From NCBI GenBank assembly GCA_934149365.1, contig CAKPEI010000001.1:1-64000 (forward strand): 64,000 bases of DNA, in the 5' to 3' direction. Source of the stretch: an uncultured Clostridia bacterium. GTDB taxonomy: Bacteria > Bacillota > Clostridia > TANB77 > CAG-465. A program made the translations under genes and the position numbers. This document shows, piece after piece, positions 1 through 8,286 of the stretch (the first letter of the stretch is position 1; each line of letters opens with the position of its first letter). The notes under the pieces were generated by a model. That model had not been told where the DNA came from and did not search any database. It saw nothing but the letters and a program-made list of their open reading frames with translations.

Positions 1-23
1 TAAGCAAAAAGTATAGTCTAAAA

Positions 24-302
24 TTAAAATTTTTTCAAAAATTGTGTAATTTCTTTAATATTATACTTTTGATTATGCTCTTTAATATAAAATGGTTTAT
101 TTGATATTTCATTAACTTTGTATTCTAGTATTGTAAGAGTAGTAGGATATGTAATTTTATATTCAGTAGGTGCTATTACTTTTAAATTGGTGTGTATAAT
201 AGTTTTAATTTGTCCTAATTTAACCTTATATTTAAAGTCTTTTAAGATGTCGGTTAAATCTTTATTAGGTTTTAGTTTTTCAATTACTTTAAATTCAAGC
301 AT
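24..302 (-). CDS. Small orphan protein, 92 aa
   Basis: I do not recognise this protein. It is lysine- and isoleucine-rich, has no signal peptide or membrane segment, and begins MLEFKVIEKLKPNKDL. It is kept as a real gene because a perfect aggagg SD lies about 8 nt upstream of its ATG on the minus strand. It sits downstream of the tRNA-Gly gene and its terminator, so it needs its own promoter, which I could not place with confidence. Confidence 0.6.
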   Translation of the reverse strand: MLEFKVIEKLKPNKDLTDILKDFKYKVKLGQIKTIIHTNLKVIAPTEYKITYPTTLTILEYKVNEISNKPFYIKEHNQKYNIKEITQFLKKF

Positions 303-348
303 GAAAAAAGTCCTCCTTTCTGTGATAAGAGAACTTTTTAAGTTTTAT

Positions 349-384
349 ATAAAATAAAAACTTACGAACAATTAAGTCCGTAAG
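349..384 (-). terminator. Intrinsic terminator behind tRNA-Gly
   Basis: On the minus strand an 8-bp stem (CTTACGGA pairing with TTCGTAAG, one G-T pair) is followed by TTTTTATTTT. It lies directly after the tRNA-Gly 3' end. Confidence 0.75.
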
Positions 385-395
385 TTGATTTCAAA

Positions 396-469
<74 letters not shown>

Positions 470-635
470 ATGTCTCAATTACATTAACTATTATACTTAT
501 ATAATATGTATTTGTCAATAGAAAATTCTAAAAAAATAAAAAAACTGAAATTTCGCGTCAAGTGAAAAAGTAAAATGGGAATGGAGTTGTACAAAGAAAC
601 AGCCACAATACAATATGTATTATGGCTGAAATGTT

Positions 636-2477
636 TTATTCTACTGTAACTGATTTTGCAAGGTTCCTTGGTTTATCAACGTCAATACCTTTGAATTTTG
701 AAACATAATATGCAAGCAGTTGCATTGGTATAATAGCAAGAATAGGCGATAATAGAGAAGACACAGCTGGTATTTTAATTAAGTAATCAGTATCTTTAAA
801 ATCACGGATATCTAAACTTGTTATTATTATTGATTTTGCTCCACGTGATAAAACTTCTTTAATGTTACTTAATGTCTTTGCGCACAAAGTTTCATCTGTG
901 AGGATTGATATTACAGGAATATTAGCATCAATTAAGGCAATTGGACCATGCTTTAATTCACCAGCAGCATATGCTTCAGAGTGAATATATGTTATTTCCT
1001 TCAGCTTTAATGAAGCTTCTAAACTTATTGCATAATCAATACCTCTTCCTAAAAAGAAAACGTCCTGCTCTTTGTGAATTACTTTAGCAATTTCTTTTAT
1101 ACTGTCAGTGTCTTTTAAAATACTTTCTATTTTACTAGGAAGCATATTAAGTTCAGTTTTTAAATTATTTAGTAATGTTAAATCATCATACTGAACTTTT
1201 TCTGCAATGTATAAAGAAAGTAAAGTAAGAAGAGCAACTTGCGAAGTATAGGCTTTAGTAGAAGCTACCGCTATTTCAGGACCTGCATGAGTATATAAGG
1301 TAAAATCAGCTTCACGAGTTATAGAACTTCCAATAACGTTTGTAATTACTATGGTAGTGGCACCCTGGGAATTTGCAAGCCTTAAAGCAGCGATTGTGTC
1401 TGCAGTTTCTCCTGATTGACTTATAAATATACATAAAGACCTTCTTGAAATAACTGGATTGTTATATCTGAATTCAGAAGCTATGTCAACAATAACAGGA
1501 ATTCCTAAAAACTTTTCAAAAAGCTTTTTTGTAGCAAGACCTGCGTGCATTGCTGTTCCGCAAGCAACTATATTCACGTGTGAGAGCGATGTGAGATATT
1601 CTCTACTTAGTTTTAAAGAGTCAAAGTTAACTGTGTCATAATCAAGTAGTGTGCCTATTGTCTCTCTAATAGAAGTAGGTTGCTCATATATTTCTTTTAA
1701 CATGTAATCTTCAAAGCCGTCTTTTTGAACAAGAGAAGCATCCAAATTTATTTTTGTTGTTTCTTTTGAAATTTTAGTTAAGTTCATGTCATAAAAATCG
1801 ACTGAGTTTTGAGAAATATACGCAATTTCAAAATCATTTAAAAGATAAAAATCTTTTGTATAAGAAAGGATTGCCGGAATATCAGAAGCAACAAAAGTCT
1901 CATTTTCTCCTTTCCCAATAACGAGTGGGCTATCTTTTCTGATTACAATCATGTTGCTATCAAAAAGCGAGCAAATGATTTCAAGAGCAAAACTACCAGA
2001 TAGCATTTTTATAGCATTTCTTGTAGCCATCAGAAAATCTTCTTTTGTTCTCATATCAGTTTTTAAGAAGAAAAAATGTATAAGATTTGGAATGACTTCT
2101 GTGTCTGTTTCCGATGAGAATGAATAATTATTATTTTTCAAAAATTCTTTTAATTCGTTATAGTTTTCGATTATGCCATTGTGAACAACAGCAAATAAAC
2201 CGTGACAATCAAGTTGTGGATGAGCATTTAACTTTGATGGCTTTCCATGAGTTGCCCATCTAGTATGCGCTATGCCAGTAGAAGCTTTAACATCTTCATT
2301 TTCACAAAGTTTGGCAAGAGCTTGAACTCGTCCTTTTTCTTTCACAATGTGGATACTATTTTTACTTAAAACAGCTAAGCCAGCTGAATCATATCCACGA
2401 TACTCAAGCCGAAAAAGTCCATTTAAAAGAACAGGAACGGCCTCTTTTTTACCTACATAACCAATAATTCCACACAT
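636..2477 (-). CDS. glmS: Glutamine--fructose-6-phosphate aminotransferase (isomerizing)
   Basis: This enzyme makes glucosamine-6-phosphate from fructose-6-phosphate and glutamine, the first step of amino-sugar supply for peptidoglycan. At 613 aa it is normal length. The class II glutamine amidotransferase domain starts with the nucleophile Cys2 (MCGIIGYVG) and holds the HTRWATHG and HNGIIENY motifs. Two SIS sugar-isomerase domains follow (CGTAMHAG, SQSGETADT, HSEAYAAGELKHGP). The C-terminus ends DKPRNLAKSVTVE, as is typical. An SD (ggaggt) precedes the ATG. The leader carries a glmS ribozyme, so expression should fall when glucosamine-6-phosphate accumulates. Confidence 0.98.
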   Translation of the reverse strand: MCGIIGYVGKKEAVPVLLNGLFRLEYRGYDSAGLAVLSKNSIHIVKEKGRVQALAKLCENEDVKASTGIAHTRWATHGKPSKLNAHPQLDCHGLFAVVHNGIIENYNELKEFLKNNNYSFSSETDTEVIPNLIHFFFLKTDMRTKEDFLMATRNAIKMLSGSFALEIICSLFDSNMIVIRKDSPLVIGKGENETFVASDIPAILSYTKDFYLLNDFEIAYISQNSVDFYDMNLTKISKETTKINLDASLVQKDGFEDYMLKEIYEQPTSIRETIGTLLDYDTVNFDSLKLSREYLTSLSHVNIVACGTAMHAGLATKKLFEKFLGIPVIVDIASEFRYNNPVISRRSLCIFISQSGETADTIAALRLANSQGATTIVITNVIGSSITREADFTLYTHAGPEIAVASTKAYTSQVALLTLLSLYIAEKVQYDDLTLLNNLKTELNMLPSKIESILKDTDSIKEIAKVIHKEQDVFFLGRGIDYAISLEASLKLKEITYIHSEAYAAGELKHGPIALIDANIPVISILTDETLCAKTLSNIKEVLSRGAKSIIITSLDIRDFKDTDYLIKIPAVSSLLSPILAIIPMQLLAYYVSKFKGIDVDKPRNLAKSVTVE

Positions 2478-2529
2478 AAAAGTTTACCTCCTAAAAGTAA
2501 TAATATTGAATTATATAAAACTATAAAAA

Positions 2530-2680
2530 TTAATGTTACCCTATTAGATTTGTGCTAACAATTGCTTATTAGTTTTGCTAATATTTATGGCAGTAACAGT
2601 GCCACAGAACCATCCGCCGAAAAATTCGATAAGTTCTGACCTCGTCAGCAACATGTAAATGTTGCTCTGGCGCTAAATAA
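2530..2680 (-). ncRNA. glmS ribozyme-riboswitch
   Basis: On the minus strand, upstream of glmS, the signature blocks of the glmS ribozyme appear in order: AGCGCCAGAGC at the cleavage site, a short hairpin, TGACGAGG, TTATCGAA and TCGGCGGATGG. A less conserved P4-like region follows. Known members self-cleave between A-1 and G+1 (about 2674/2673 here) when glucosamine-6-phosphate binds, destabilising the mRNA. The 3' boundary is approximate. This element fills most of the 2478-2802 intergenic space. Confidence 0.93.
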
Positions 2681-2802
2681 TAACAATATCTCCTTTCATA
2701 TAATTTATTTGCCCTTAGATAAATATTAATTTCTAAATAGTAATATATAATTTGAAAATATAATACAACATAAAATATAATAAGTCAAATAAAAAGCAAC
2801 TA

Positions 2803-3318
2803 CTAGTTAAAAGTAGGTGCAAAGAATTTATACATATTTTTAAAACAAGCAAGATGATCATATTCATCTTCTAAAATTCTTGTTATGGCTTGTTTTATAT
2901 AGTTGTCATTTATTAATTCTCTATGTTTAATATATTGGTTAATTGCTTTTTGCTCCGATATTATATCAACCTCTAACATATTACGCAGTTCATTTGTGTA
3001 ACACACATTATATGAGTTCCAAAAATTACAATTATCATTGCCAAAAGTTTTAAAACATGGTGTGGTTCCAAGAAGAGAGATAGTTTCTCCTAGTATTTCT
3101 AGATGTCTCATTTCCGTAATAGCAATTTTCTCAACTATTTTAGAGAAATCATTAATAGAAGTTTTTTTAGAAATATGTTGGAAAGAATAAAGAAATATGG
3201 CAGTGGTTTCACTTACTAAGCCTGCATAATCTTCTAAAAGAAGCTTTGAATATTCAAAATTTTTTCCTTGAACTTTTATTTTGGGGTAAGGTAAATTTGA
3301 TTTATCTAAACATTTCAC
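2803..3318 (-). CDS. Ferritin-like (rubrerythrin-type) di-iron protein
   Basis: This 171-residue protein has the four-helix ferritin-like fold pattern with metal-ligand helices ITEMRHLEILGETI (about residues 88-101) and LEDEYDHLACF near the C-terminus, plus a Glu in ETTAIFLY. Similar single-domain proteins occur widely in Clostridia and are thought to act in peroxide or iron handling; a spore-coat CotJC-like role is a weaker alternative. No rubredoxin Cys4 domain is present. It is monocistronic, divergent from the 3460 gene and transcribed toward glmS. Confidence 0.7.
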   Translation of the reverse strand: MKCLDKSNLPYPKIKVQGKNFEYSKLLLEDYAGLVSETTAIFLYSFQHISKKTSINDFSKIVEKIAITEMRHLEILGETISLLGTTPCFKTFGNDNCNFWNSYNVCYTNELRNMLEVDIISEQKAINQYIKHRELINDNYIKQAITRILEDEYDHLACFKNMYKFFAPTFN

Positions 3319-3459
3319 ATTATCACCTAATACAATATATTAAGTACATAAATAAATATTCTATAATATTAATAAAAATATATGTATTATGGTATATTTT
3401 AATACTTGACAATGTGTACAAATGATATATACTATTTGTGTGCAAAAAGTTGGTGAGAA

Positions 3460-4305
3460 TTGTTGAAACTTAGAGTAAAATGTTTTAATTTGAAATATAC
3501 ATTAGAATGTGGCCAGTGCTTTAGATGGAAAAAAGTGAATGGAGAAAGTAACAGATATATAGGGGTTATAAATGACAGAGTAATTGATATAGCACAAGAA
3601 AAAGATGTGCTATATGTATATAGTAATAACGAAGATAATTTGGAAGAGGTAGTTAGAGAATACTTCGATTTAGATAAAGACTATGAACAAATAGAGGAGA
3701 AAATATCTAAAATAGATAATAACATTTATACATCCGTAAAAAACACTACTGGACTTAGAATACTTAATCAAGAATTATTTGAAACAATTATTTCATATAT
3801 TATATCTGCAAATAACAATATAAAAAGAATATCTAAATCAGTAGATGAGATTAGTAGAATGTTTGGAAAAGAAATAGAATATGAGGGAGAGAAATATTAT
3901 TTATTTCCTTCAGTTAGTGAATTAAAGAATGTTACTGTGGAAAAACTTTTAAGCGCAGGAGTTGGATTTAGAGCTAAGTACATAAAAGAAACTGTAAAAA
4001 TAATAAGTGAAGATGAAAAGTTCCTTGATAAATTAAAAACTGATACAAAACAAGTGGCTAAGGAAAAATTGCTTAGATTTCCGGGAGTTGGTCCCAAAGT
4101 ATCAGACTGTATATTACTCTTTTCTTTAAAAAAGTCTGAGGTATTTCCAATAGACGTTTGGGTTAAAAGGGTTATGGAAAAGCTATATTTTAAACAAAAC
4201 GTAAGCATGAAACAAATTGCAAGATATGCAGAAGATAATTTTAAAGAGGATGCTGGTATTGTACAACAACACTTATTTTATAATGTGAGAGAAGGGAATA
4301 TATAA
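3460..4305 (+). CDS. ogg: 8-oxoguanine DNA glycosylase/AP lyase, OGG1-type
   Basis: This enzyme excises 8-oxoguanine opposite cytosine and cuts the abasic strand. The 281-residue protein has the OGG N-terminal domain (TLECGQCFRW) and an HhH-GPD domain with LRFPGVGPKVSDC, whose Lys is the expected Schiff-base nucleophile, followed by FPIDVWVKR with the catalytic Asp. The start is TTG (3460 or 3463) behind ggtgag; no ATG fits. A promoter-like TTGACA...TATACT lies at about 3404-3432. The next gene starts 2 nt after the stop, so the two are co-transcribed. Confidence 0.92.
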   Translation: MLKLRVKCFNLKYTLECGQCFRWKKVNGESNRYIGVINDRVIDIAQEKDVLYVYSNNEDNLEEVVREYFDLDKDYEQIEEKISKIDNNIYTSVKNTTGLRILNQELFETIISYIISANNNIKRISKSVDEISRMFGKEIEYEGEKYYLFPSVSELKNVTVEKLLSAGVGFRAKYIKETVKIISEDEKFLDKLKTDTKQVAKEKLLRFPGVGPKVSDCILLFSLKKSEVFPIDVWVKRVMEKLYFKQNVSMKQIARYAEDNFKEDAGIVQQHLFYNVREGNI

Positions 4306-4307
4306 TT

Positions 4308-5336
4308 ATGAAGAAAAGTAAAAAGAGGATAGTACTTAATGTAATTGAGATAATATTTATAATTGGTGTTATGGGAGTCATGTTTATGTTATATGGTCCG
4401 ATTTCTTGGGTTAGAAATACACTTATAACATCAGCTATGACAACTATGAATCATCAATGGATAGCAAAATTAGTATATAGTGATAAAATTATAGAGGAAG
4501 TTATTGCTTCAAATACTATCGAAGAACCGGATGAAGATACGGTTGCGGCGTATGTTGAAATAAAAGAAATCACAGGTCAAGAAACGTATGAAAATGAGTA
4601 TGAAGAAGCTATATTAAAAAAGGATCCTGATAATGATTTATATAAAATAATACCGGTTGAAGGGTATGTAAATCCAGTACATTACTACAAAGGGTATTTG
4701 GTAGCAATATATGATCCTTCAAGAGTAAAAATGGCAGTTACTAAGTATCTAGGCAAAAGAGGAGAGTACATAACCGATATAGCAAAACAGAATAATGCCA
4801 AAATTGCCATTAATGCAAGTGGGTATGAAGATCCTAATTGGATGGGAAATGGTGGAGCTCCTACGGGTACAGTTATAAAAGATAGTAAGATAGTATGGGG
4901 AGCTGGTGAAGGAAAGAGAAACATAATAGGATTTAACAAAGACAATATACTAGTTTTATCAAGAATGACACCACAACAAGCAATTGCAAATGGTATAAGA
5001 GATGCAATATCATTCTCGCCATTTTTAATAGTAAATGGAAAGGCAGCCTTTGTAAAAGGTGATGGCGGTTGGGGTATTGCTCCAAGAACTGCTATTGGTC
5101 AAAGAAAAGATGGAATAGTTTTATTCTTAGTTATAGATGGAAGACAAAAACATAGTATAGGAGCAGATATGGTAGATTTGACTGAAATAATGCAAAGATA
5201 TGGAGCTTACAATGCTTCAAATGTTGATGGTGGTTCATCTTCAACACTTTTAGAAAACGGCGAGCTTATAACAAAACCAACAGCAGCAGGAAAAGATGGA
5301 ATGCGTTGGATACCAAATGCTTGGATAGTAGAGTAA
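4308..5336 (+). CDS. Membrane-anchored phosphodiester glycosidase (NAGPA) family protein
   Basis: An N-terminal membrane anchor (about residues 8-30) precedes an extracellular NAGPA/DUF2233-type domain. Family marks include AINASGY, PRTAIGQRKDG, LFLVIDGRQ and NVDGGSSSTLL. The family includes the enzyme uncovering mannose-6-phosphate in animals and bacterial exopolysaccharide-linked proteins; the substrate here is unknown. It lies 2 nt after the glycosylase gene and shares its transcript, although no functional link is obvious. Confidence 0.85.
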   Translation: MKKSKKRIVLNVIEIIFIIGVMGVMFMLYGPISWVRNTLITSAMTTMNHQWIAKLVYSDKIIEEVIASNTIEEPDEDTVAAYVEIKEITGQETYENEYEEAILKKDPDNDLYKIIPVEGYVNPVHYYKGYLVAIYDPSRVKMAVTKYLGKRGEYITDIAKQNNAKIAINASGYEDPNWMGNGGAPTGTVIKDSKIVWGAGEGKRNIIGFNKDNILVLSRMTPQQAIANGIRDAISFSPFLIVNGKAAFVKGDGGWGIAPRTAIGQRKDGIVLFLVIDGRQKHSIGADMVDLTEIMQRYGAYNASNVDGGSSSTLLENGELITKPTAAGKDGMRWIPNAWIVE

Positions 5337-5370
5337 ATAAAAAAGAGTACCAAATTAATGGTACTCTTTC
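5336..5370. terminator. Bidirectional terminator between convergent genes
   Basis: An 8-bp perfect stem (GAGTACCA/TGGTACTC) has A/T runs on both sides; the minus-strand reading gives the better T-tract. It overlaps the last codons of the 5355-5822 gene. Confidence 0.8.
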
Positions 5371-5822
5371 GCACTTTTTCGTTTCATTATGTGAGAAATT
5401 ATTACACAAATAATTAAAAATATAACAAATAGTAACATGCCACCGCCTATACCAACCACAGTTCCTAAAAAAATAATAACAGGTAGAGGCGCGTTCAAAT
5501 CTATCTTCTCACTATACATATAGGTTTTATCTTTATCAAAATGTGAAATTAAGGCACAATTGCTTTTTGAAAGCTTTACAGATATTTCATCTTCATGAAC
5601 ATATATCTCTACATTATCTAAATCGTACACTTTTTTAAAGTCTGATATAAATATGGATTGCTTTTGAGCAAGCTCTGTATAATCTTTTTCAGACGGTGGG
5701 TTATAAAGAAAAATAACACATAAGACAATTGAGAGTATAATTCCTAGTGGGATAAATACCAGGTTCATCAACTTAAAACTTGAGCACTGGTCATTTACCC
5801 AATGATAAAAATCTCTTTTCAT
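5355..5822 (-). CDS. Orphan two-pass membrane protein, 155 aa
   Basis: I recognise no family. Two hydrophobic segments (about residues 20-40 and 110-145) flank a roughly 60-residue extracytoplasmic stretch with YVHEDEISVKLSK. The tail ends in basic residues (KRKSAKEYH). An SD-like ggagcg precedes the ATG. On the minus strand the promoter TTGACT-17-TATTAT contains the sequence TTTTATGTAAAA in its spacer, a motif shared with three other orphan genes here. Confidence 0.65.
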   Translation of the reverse strand: MKRDFYHWVNDQCSSFKLMNLVFIPLGIILSIVLCVIFLYNPPSEKDYTELAQKQSIFISDFKKVYDLDNVEIYVHEDEISVKLSKSNCALISHFDKDKTYMYSEKIDLNAPLPVIIFLGTVVGIGGGMLLFVIFLIICVIISHIMKRKSAKEYH

Positions 5823-5985
5823 AAATATCGCTCCTTTTAAATAATTATTTAAAAACGTTACTGAAAAACATACTTATAATAGCATCGTTTTACATAAAAG
5901 TCAATTTAAAAAGCAACTTTATATTATATATATGAAAAAAATGTCAAACTTTATATCAAATTTACACAAGGTTTAGTAAATTTGG

Positions 5986-6014
5986 TTGACATATTTAATC
6001 TATTGTGTTAGAAT
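5986..6014 (+). promoter_or_regulatory. Sigma-A-type promoter of the rpmG-secE-nusG-rplKA operon
   Basis: TTGACA (5986-5991), a 17-bp spacer and TAGAAT (6009-6014) lie 54 nt upstream of rpmG. Confidence 0.75.
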
Positions 6015-6067
6015 GTATAGGCAATTATTATGTAGGAAAGAAATAGCTTAAGGCGGAGGTGTAAATC

Positions 6068-6217
6068 ATGAGAGAAAATATTACTTTAGCTTGCACAGAA
6101 TGTAAACAAAGAAATTACGAGACAAGCAAAAACAAAAAAACAAATTCTGAAAGAATAGAATTAAACAAGTACTGTAAATTCTGCAAAAAACATACAGCAC
6201 ATAAAGAAACTAAGTAA
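6068..6217 (+). CDS. rpmG: 50S ribosomal protein L33
   Basis: This 49-residue protein begins MRENITLACTECKQRNY and carries two Cys pairs (CTEC and CKFC), the zinc-binding form of L33. An SD (ggcggaggtg) precedes the ATG. It is the first gene of the rpmG-secE-nusG-rplK-rplA run, the standard Gram-positive order. Confidence 0.95.
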   Translation: MRENITLACTECKQRNYETSKNKKTNSERIELNKYCKFCKKHTAHKETK

Positions 6218-6234
6218 AATAGGGAGTGATAATT

Positions 6235-6432
6235 ATGGCAAAGGGATTTTTTAAAGACATGAAATCAGAGCTTAAAAAAGTAGTATGGCCAACAACAAGA
6301 CAAGTTATAAACAACACATTGCTTGTTGTAGTATTAGTAATTGTTGTATCACTTGTTGTTTTAGGTATAGACTTAGTTTTAGAATATGGTGATATAAAAT
6401 TGTGGAATTTAATATCAAGTTATATAGGATAA
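6235..6432 (+). CDS. secE: Preprotein translocase subunit SecE
   Basis: This is the small essential subunit of the SecYEG channel. It is 65 aa with the conserved amphipathic stretch ELKKVVWPTTRQV followed by one membrane span. The ATG at 6235 is chosen because gggag sits at proper distance; an in-frame GTG at 6226 overlaps the SD itself. Confidence 0.95.
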   Translation: MAKGFFKDMKSELKKVVWPTTRQVINNTLLVVVLVIVVSLVVLGIDLVLEYGDIKLWNLISSYIG

Positions 6433-6447
6433 AAGGGAGCTGATTAA

Positions 6448-6978
6448 ATGTCAGAAGATAAATCAGAAATTTCAATGGAATGGTATGTTATATATACATA
6501 TTCTGGCTATGAAAATAAAGTTAAAACAACTTTAGAAAAGCTAATAGAAAACAGAGGATTAGAAGATAAAATTGAAGAAATCATAATACCAATGGAAGAA
6601 GAAATTGAAATAAAAGATGGTAAACAAAAAACATCTATAAAGAAAGTATTCCCTGGTTATGTATTAGTCAAAATGATTATGACAGATGAGACATGGTACA
6701 TTATCAAAGGAATAAAAGGAGTATTCAATTTCGTTGGAATGGGTGAAAAACCACTACCATTAACAGATGATGAATTAAAAAGTCTAGGAATAGGCGGAGT
6801 TGTTAATGTTGATTATGAAGTGGGAGATTCTATAACAATAATAACAGAACCATTCTATAATTATCCAGGTGTTATAGAAAAATTAGACAAAGAAAAACAA
6901 AGAGTTACTGTAAGAGTAAACATGTTTGGAAGAGAGACAACAGTTGAGTTAGATTTTGCACAAGTGCAAAAAATATAA
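6448..6978 (+). CDS. nusG: Transcription termination/antitermination protein NusG
   Basis: NusG binds RNA polymerase and couples it to ribosomes or Rho. The 176-residue protein has the NGN domain (WYVIYTYSGYENKV, VFPGYVLVKM) and a C-terminal KOW domain (VGDSITIITEPFYNYPGVIEKL). It starts 15 nt after secE behind gggagc. As a polymerase-ribosome coupling factor it bears on the attenuation model proposed for the pilin-like leaders. Confidence 0.97.
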   Translation: MSEDKSEISMEWYVIYTYSGYENKVKTTLEKLIENRGLEDKIEEIIIPMEEEIEIKDGKQKTSIKKVFPGYVLVKMIMTDETWYIIKGIKGVFNFVGMGEKPLPLTDDELKSLGIGGVVNVDYEVGDSITIITEPFYNYPGVIEKLDKEKQRVTVRVNMFGRETTVELDFAQVQKI

Positions 6979-7019
6979 CTCTTGTATAAATTTTACTTAT
7001 GTTTAAGGAGGTGAAAAAG

Positions 7020-7448
7020 ATGGCAGAGAAAAAAATAACACACGTTATAAAATTACAAATAGAAGCAGGTAAAGCAAATCCAGCTCCACCAGTTGGACCA
7101 GCATTAGGACCTTCTGGAATAAACATCATGCAATTCTGTAAAGAATTTAATGAAAAGACTGCAAAAGATGCAGGAACAATATTCCCAGTAGTTTTAACAG
7201 TTTACCAAGATAAATCATTTGATTTTATAATGAAAACTCCACCAGCAGCTGTATTACTTAAGAAAGCAGCAGGTCTTCAAAAGGCTTCTGGAAAACCACA
7301 CAAAGATAAAGTTGGTAAAGTAACATTAGCACAAGTGGAAGAAATTGCAAAAACAAAAATGGCAGATTTAAATGCCGCATCTTTAGAATCAGCAGTATCA
7401 ATGATAAAAGGAACTGCTAGATCAATGGGGATCGTAGTTACTGAATAA
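7020..7448 (+). CDS. rplK: 50S ribosomal protein L11
   Basis: L11 forms part of the GTPase-associated centre. It is 142 aa with family marks IKLQIEAGKANPAPPVGPALG and GTARSMGI. The ATG at 7020 follows a perfect aaggaggtg; an upstream in-frame ATG (6999) would place the SD inside the gene, so it is rejected. Confidence 0.97.
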   Translation: MAEKKITHVIKLQIEAGKANPAPPVGPALGPSGINIMQFCKEFNEKTAKDAGTIFPVVLTVYQDKSFDFIMKTPPAAVLLKKAAGLQKASGKPHKDKVGKVTLAQVEEIAKTKMADLNAASLESAVSMIKGTARSMGIVVTE

Positions 7449-7497
7449 TAATGGGAGAGCTAAAAGCTCGATAGAACCAAAGGAGGGAAGAAAGTAA

Positions 7498-8190
7498 ATG
7501 AAGAGAAGTAAGAAATATAGTGAAGCAGCAAAGTTAGTAGAAAAGTCAAAAGTTTATGAAATCGACGAAGCATTAGAGTTAATAAATAAACTTCCTAAAG
7601 CTAAATTTGATGAAAGTGTTGAATTACACGTTAAATTAGGTGTTGATTCTAAACAAGCAGACCAACAAGTTAGAGGTACAGTAGTACTTCCAAACGGAAC
7701 AGGTAAAACTAAAAAAGTATTAGTTTTAGCTAAGGGTGATAAAGCTACTGCAGCAGAAGAAGCAGGTGCTGACTATGTTGGAGAAGAAGATATGATTGCT
7801 AAAATCGTATCAGAAGGATGGCTTGATTTTGATGCTATCGTTGCAACTCCAGATATGATGCCTGTACTTGGTAGAGCAGCTAAGATATTAGGACCTAAAG
7901 GTCTTATGCCAAATCCAAAAGCTGGTACTGTAACTGTTGACACTGCAAAAGCTGTAAGAGACATTAAAGCTGGTAAAGTTGAATATAGATTAGATAAAAA
8001 TAATATAATCCATGCTTCAATAGGTAAAGTTTCATTTGGTGAAGCTAAAATAAAAGAAAACCTTATGACTTTATTAGAAGCTATAATAAAAGCTAAACCA
8101 GCAGCAGCTAAAGGACAATATATTAAGTCTATCGCTGTTTCTACAACAATGGGACCTGGAATAAGAGTTAACACAACAGTTAAAATATAG
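7498..8190 (+). CDS. rplA: 50S ribosomal protein L1
   Basis: L1 binds 23S rRNA at the L1 stalk. It is 230 aa with GPKGLMPNPKAGTVT and the C-terminal SIAVSTTMGPGIRV block. The SD is aaggaggg. Unusually the next gene is not rplJ: a terminator and about 11 kb of surface genes intervene before rplJ at 19442. Confidence 0.97.
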   Translation: MKRSKKYSEAAKLVEKSKVYEIDEALELINKLPKAKFDESVELHVKLGVDSKQADQQVRGTVVLPNGTGKTKKVLVLAKGDKATAAEEAGADYVGEEDMIAKIVSEGWLDFDAIVATPDMMPVLGRAAKILGPKGLMPNPKAGTVTVDTAKAVRDIKAGKVEYRLDKNNIIHASIGKVSFGEAKIKENLMTLLEAIIKAKPAAAKGQYIKSIAVSTTMGPGIRVNTTVKI

Positions 8191-8214
8191 TAAGAAGAAT
8201 ATAATTTATAGAAA

Positions 8215-8242
8215 ATATGCAAGATTACTTGCATATTTTTTT
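8215..8242 (+). terminator. Terminator after rplA
   Basis: A 9-bp perfect stem (ATATGCAAG/CTTGCATAT) with a 4-nt loop is followed by TTTTTTT. Confidence 0.9.
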
Positions 8243-8286
8243 GCTTTTATAATATAATTATAGCTAAGGAAAATGGAGGAAAATAT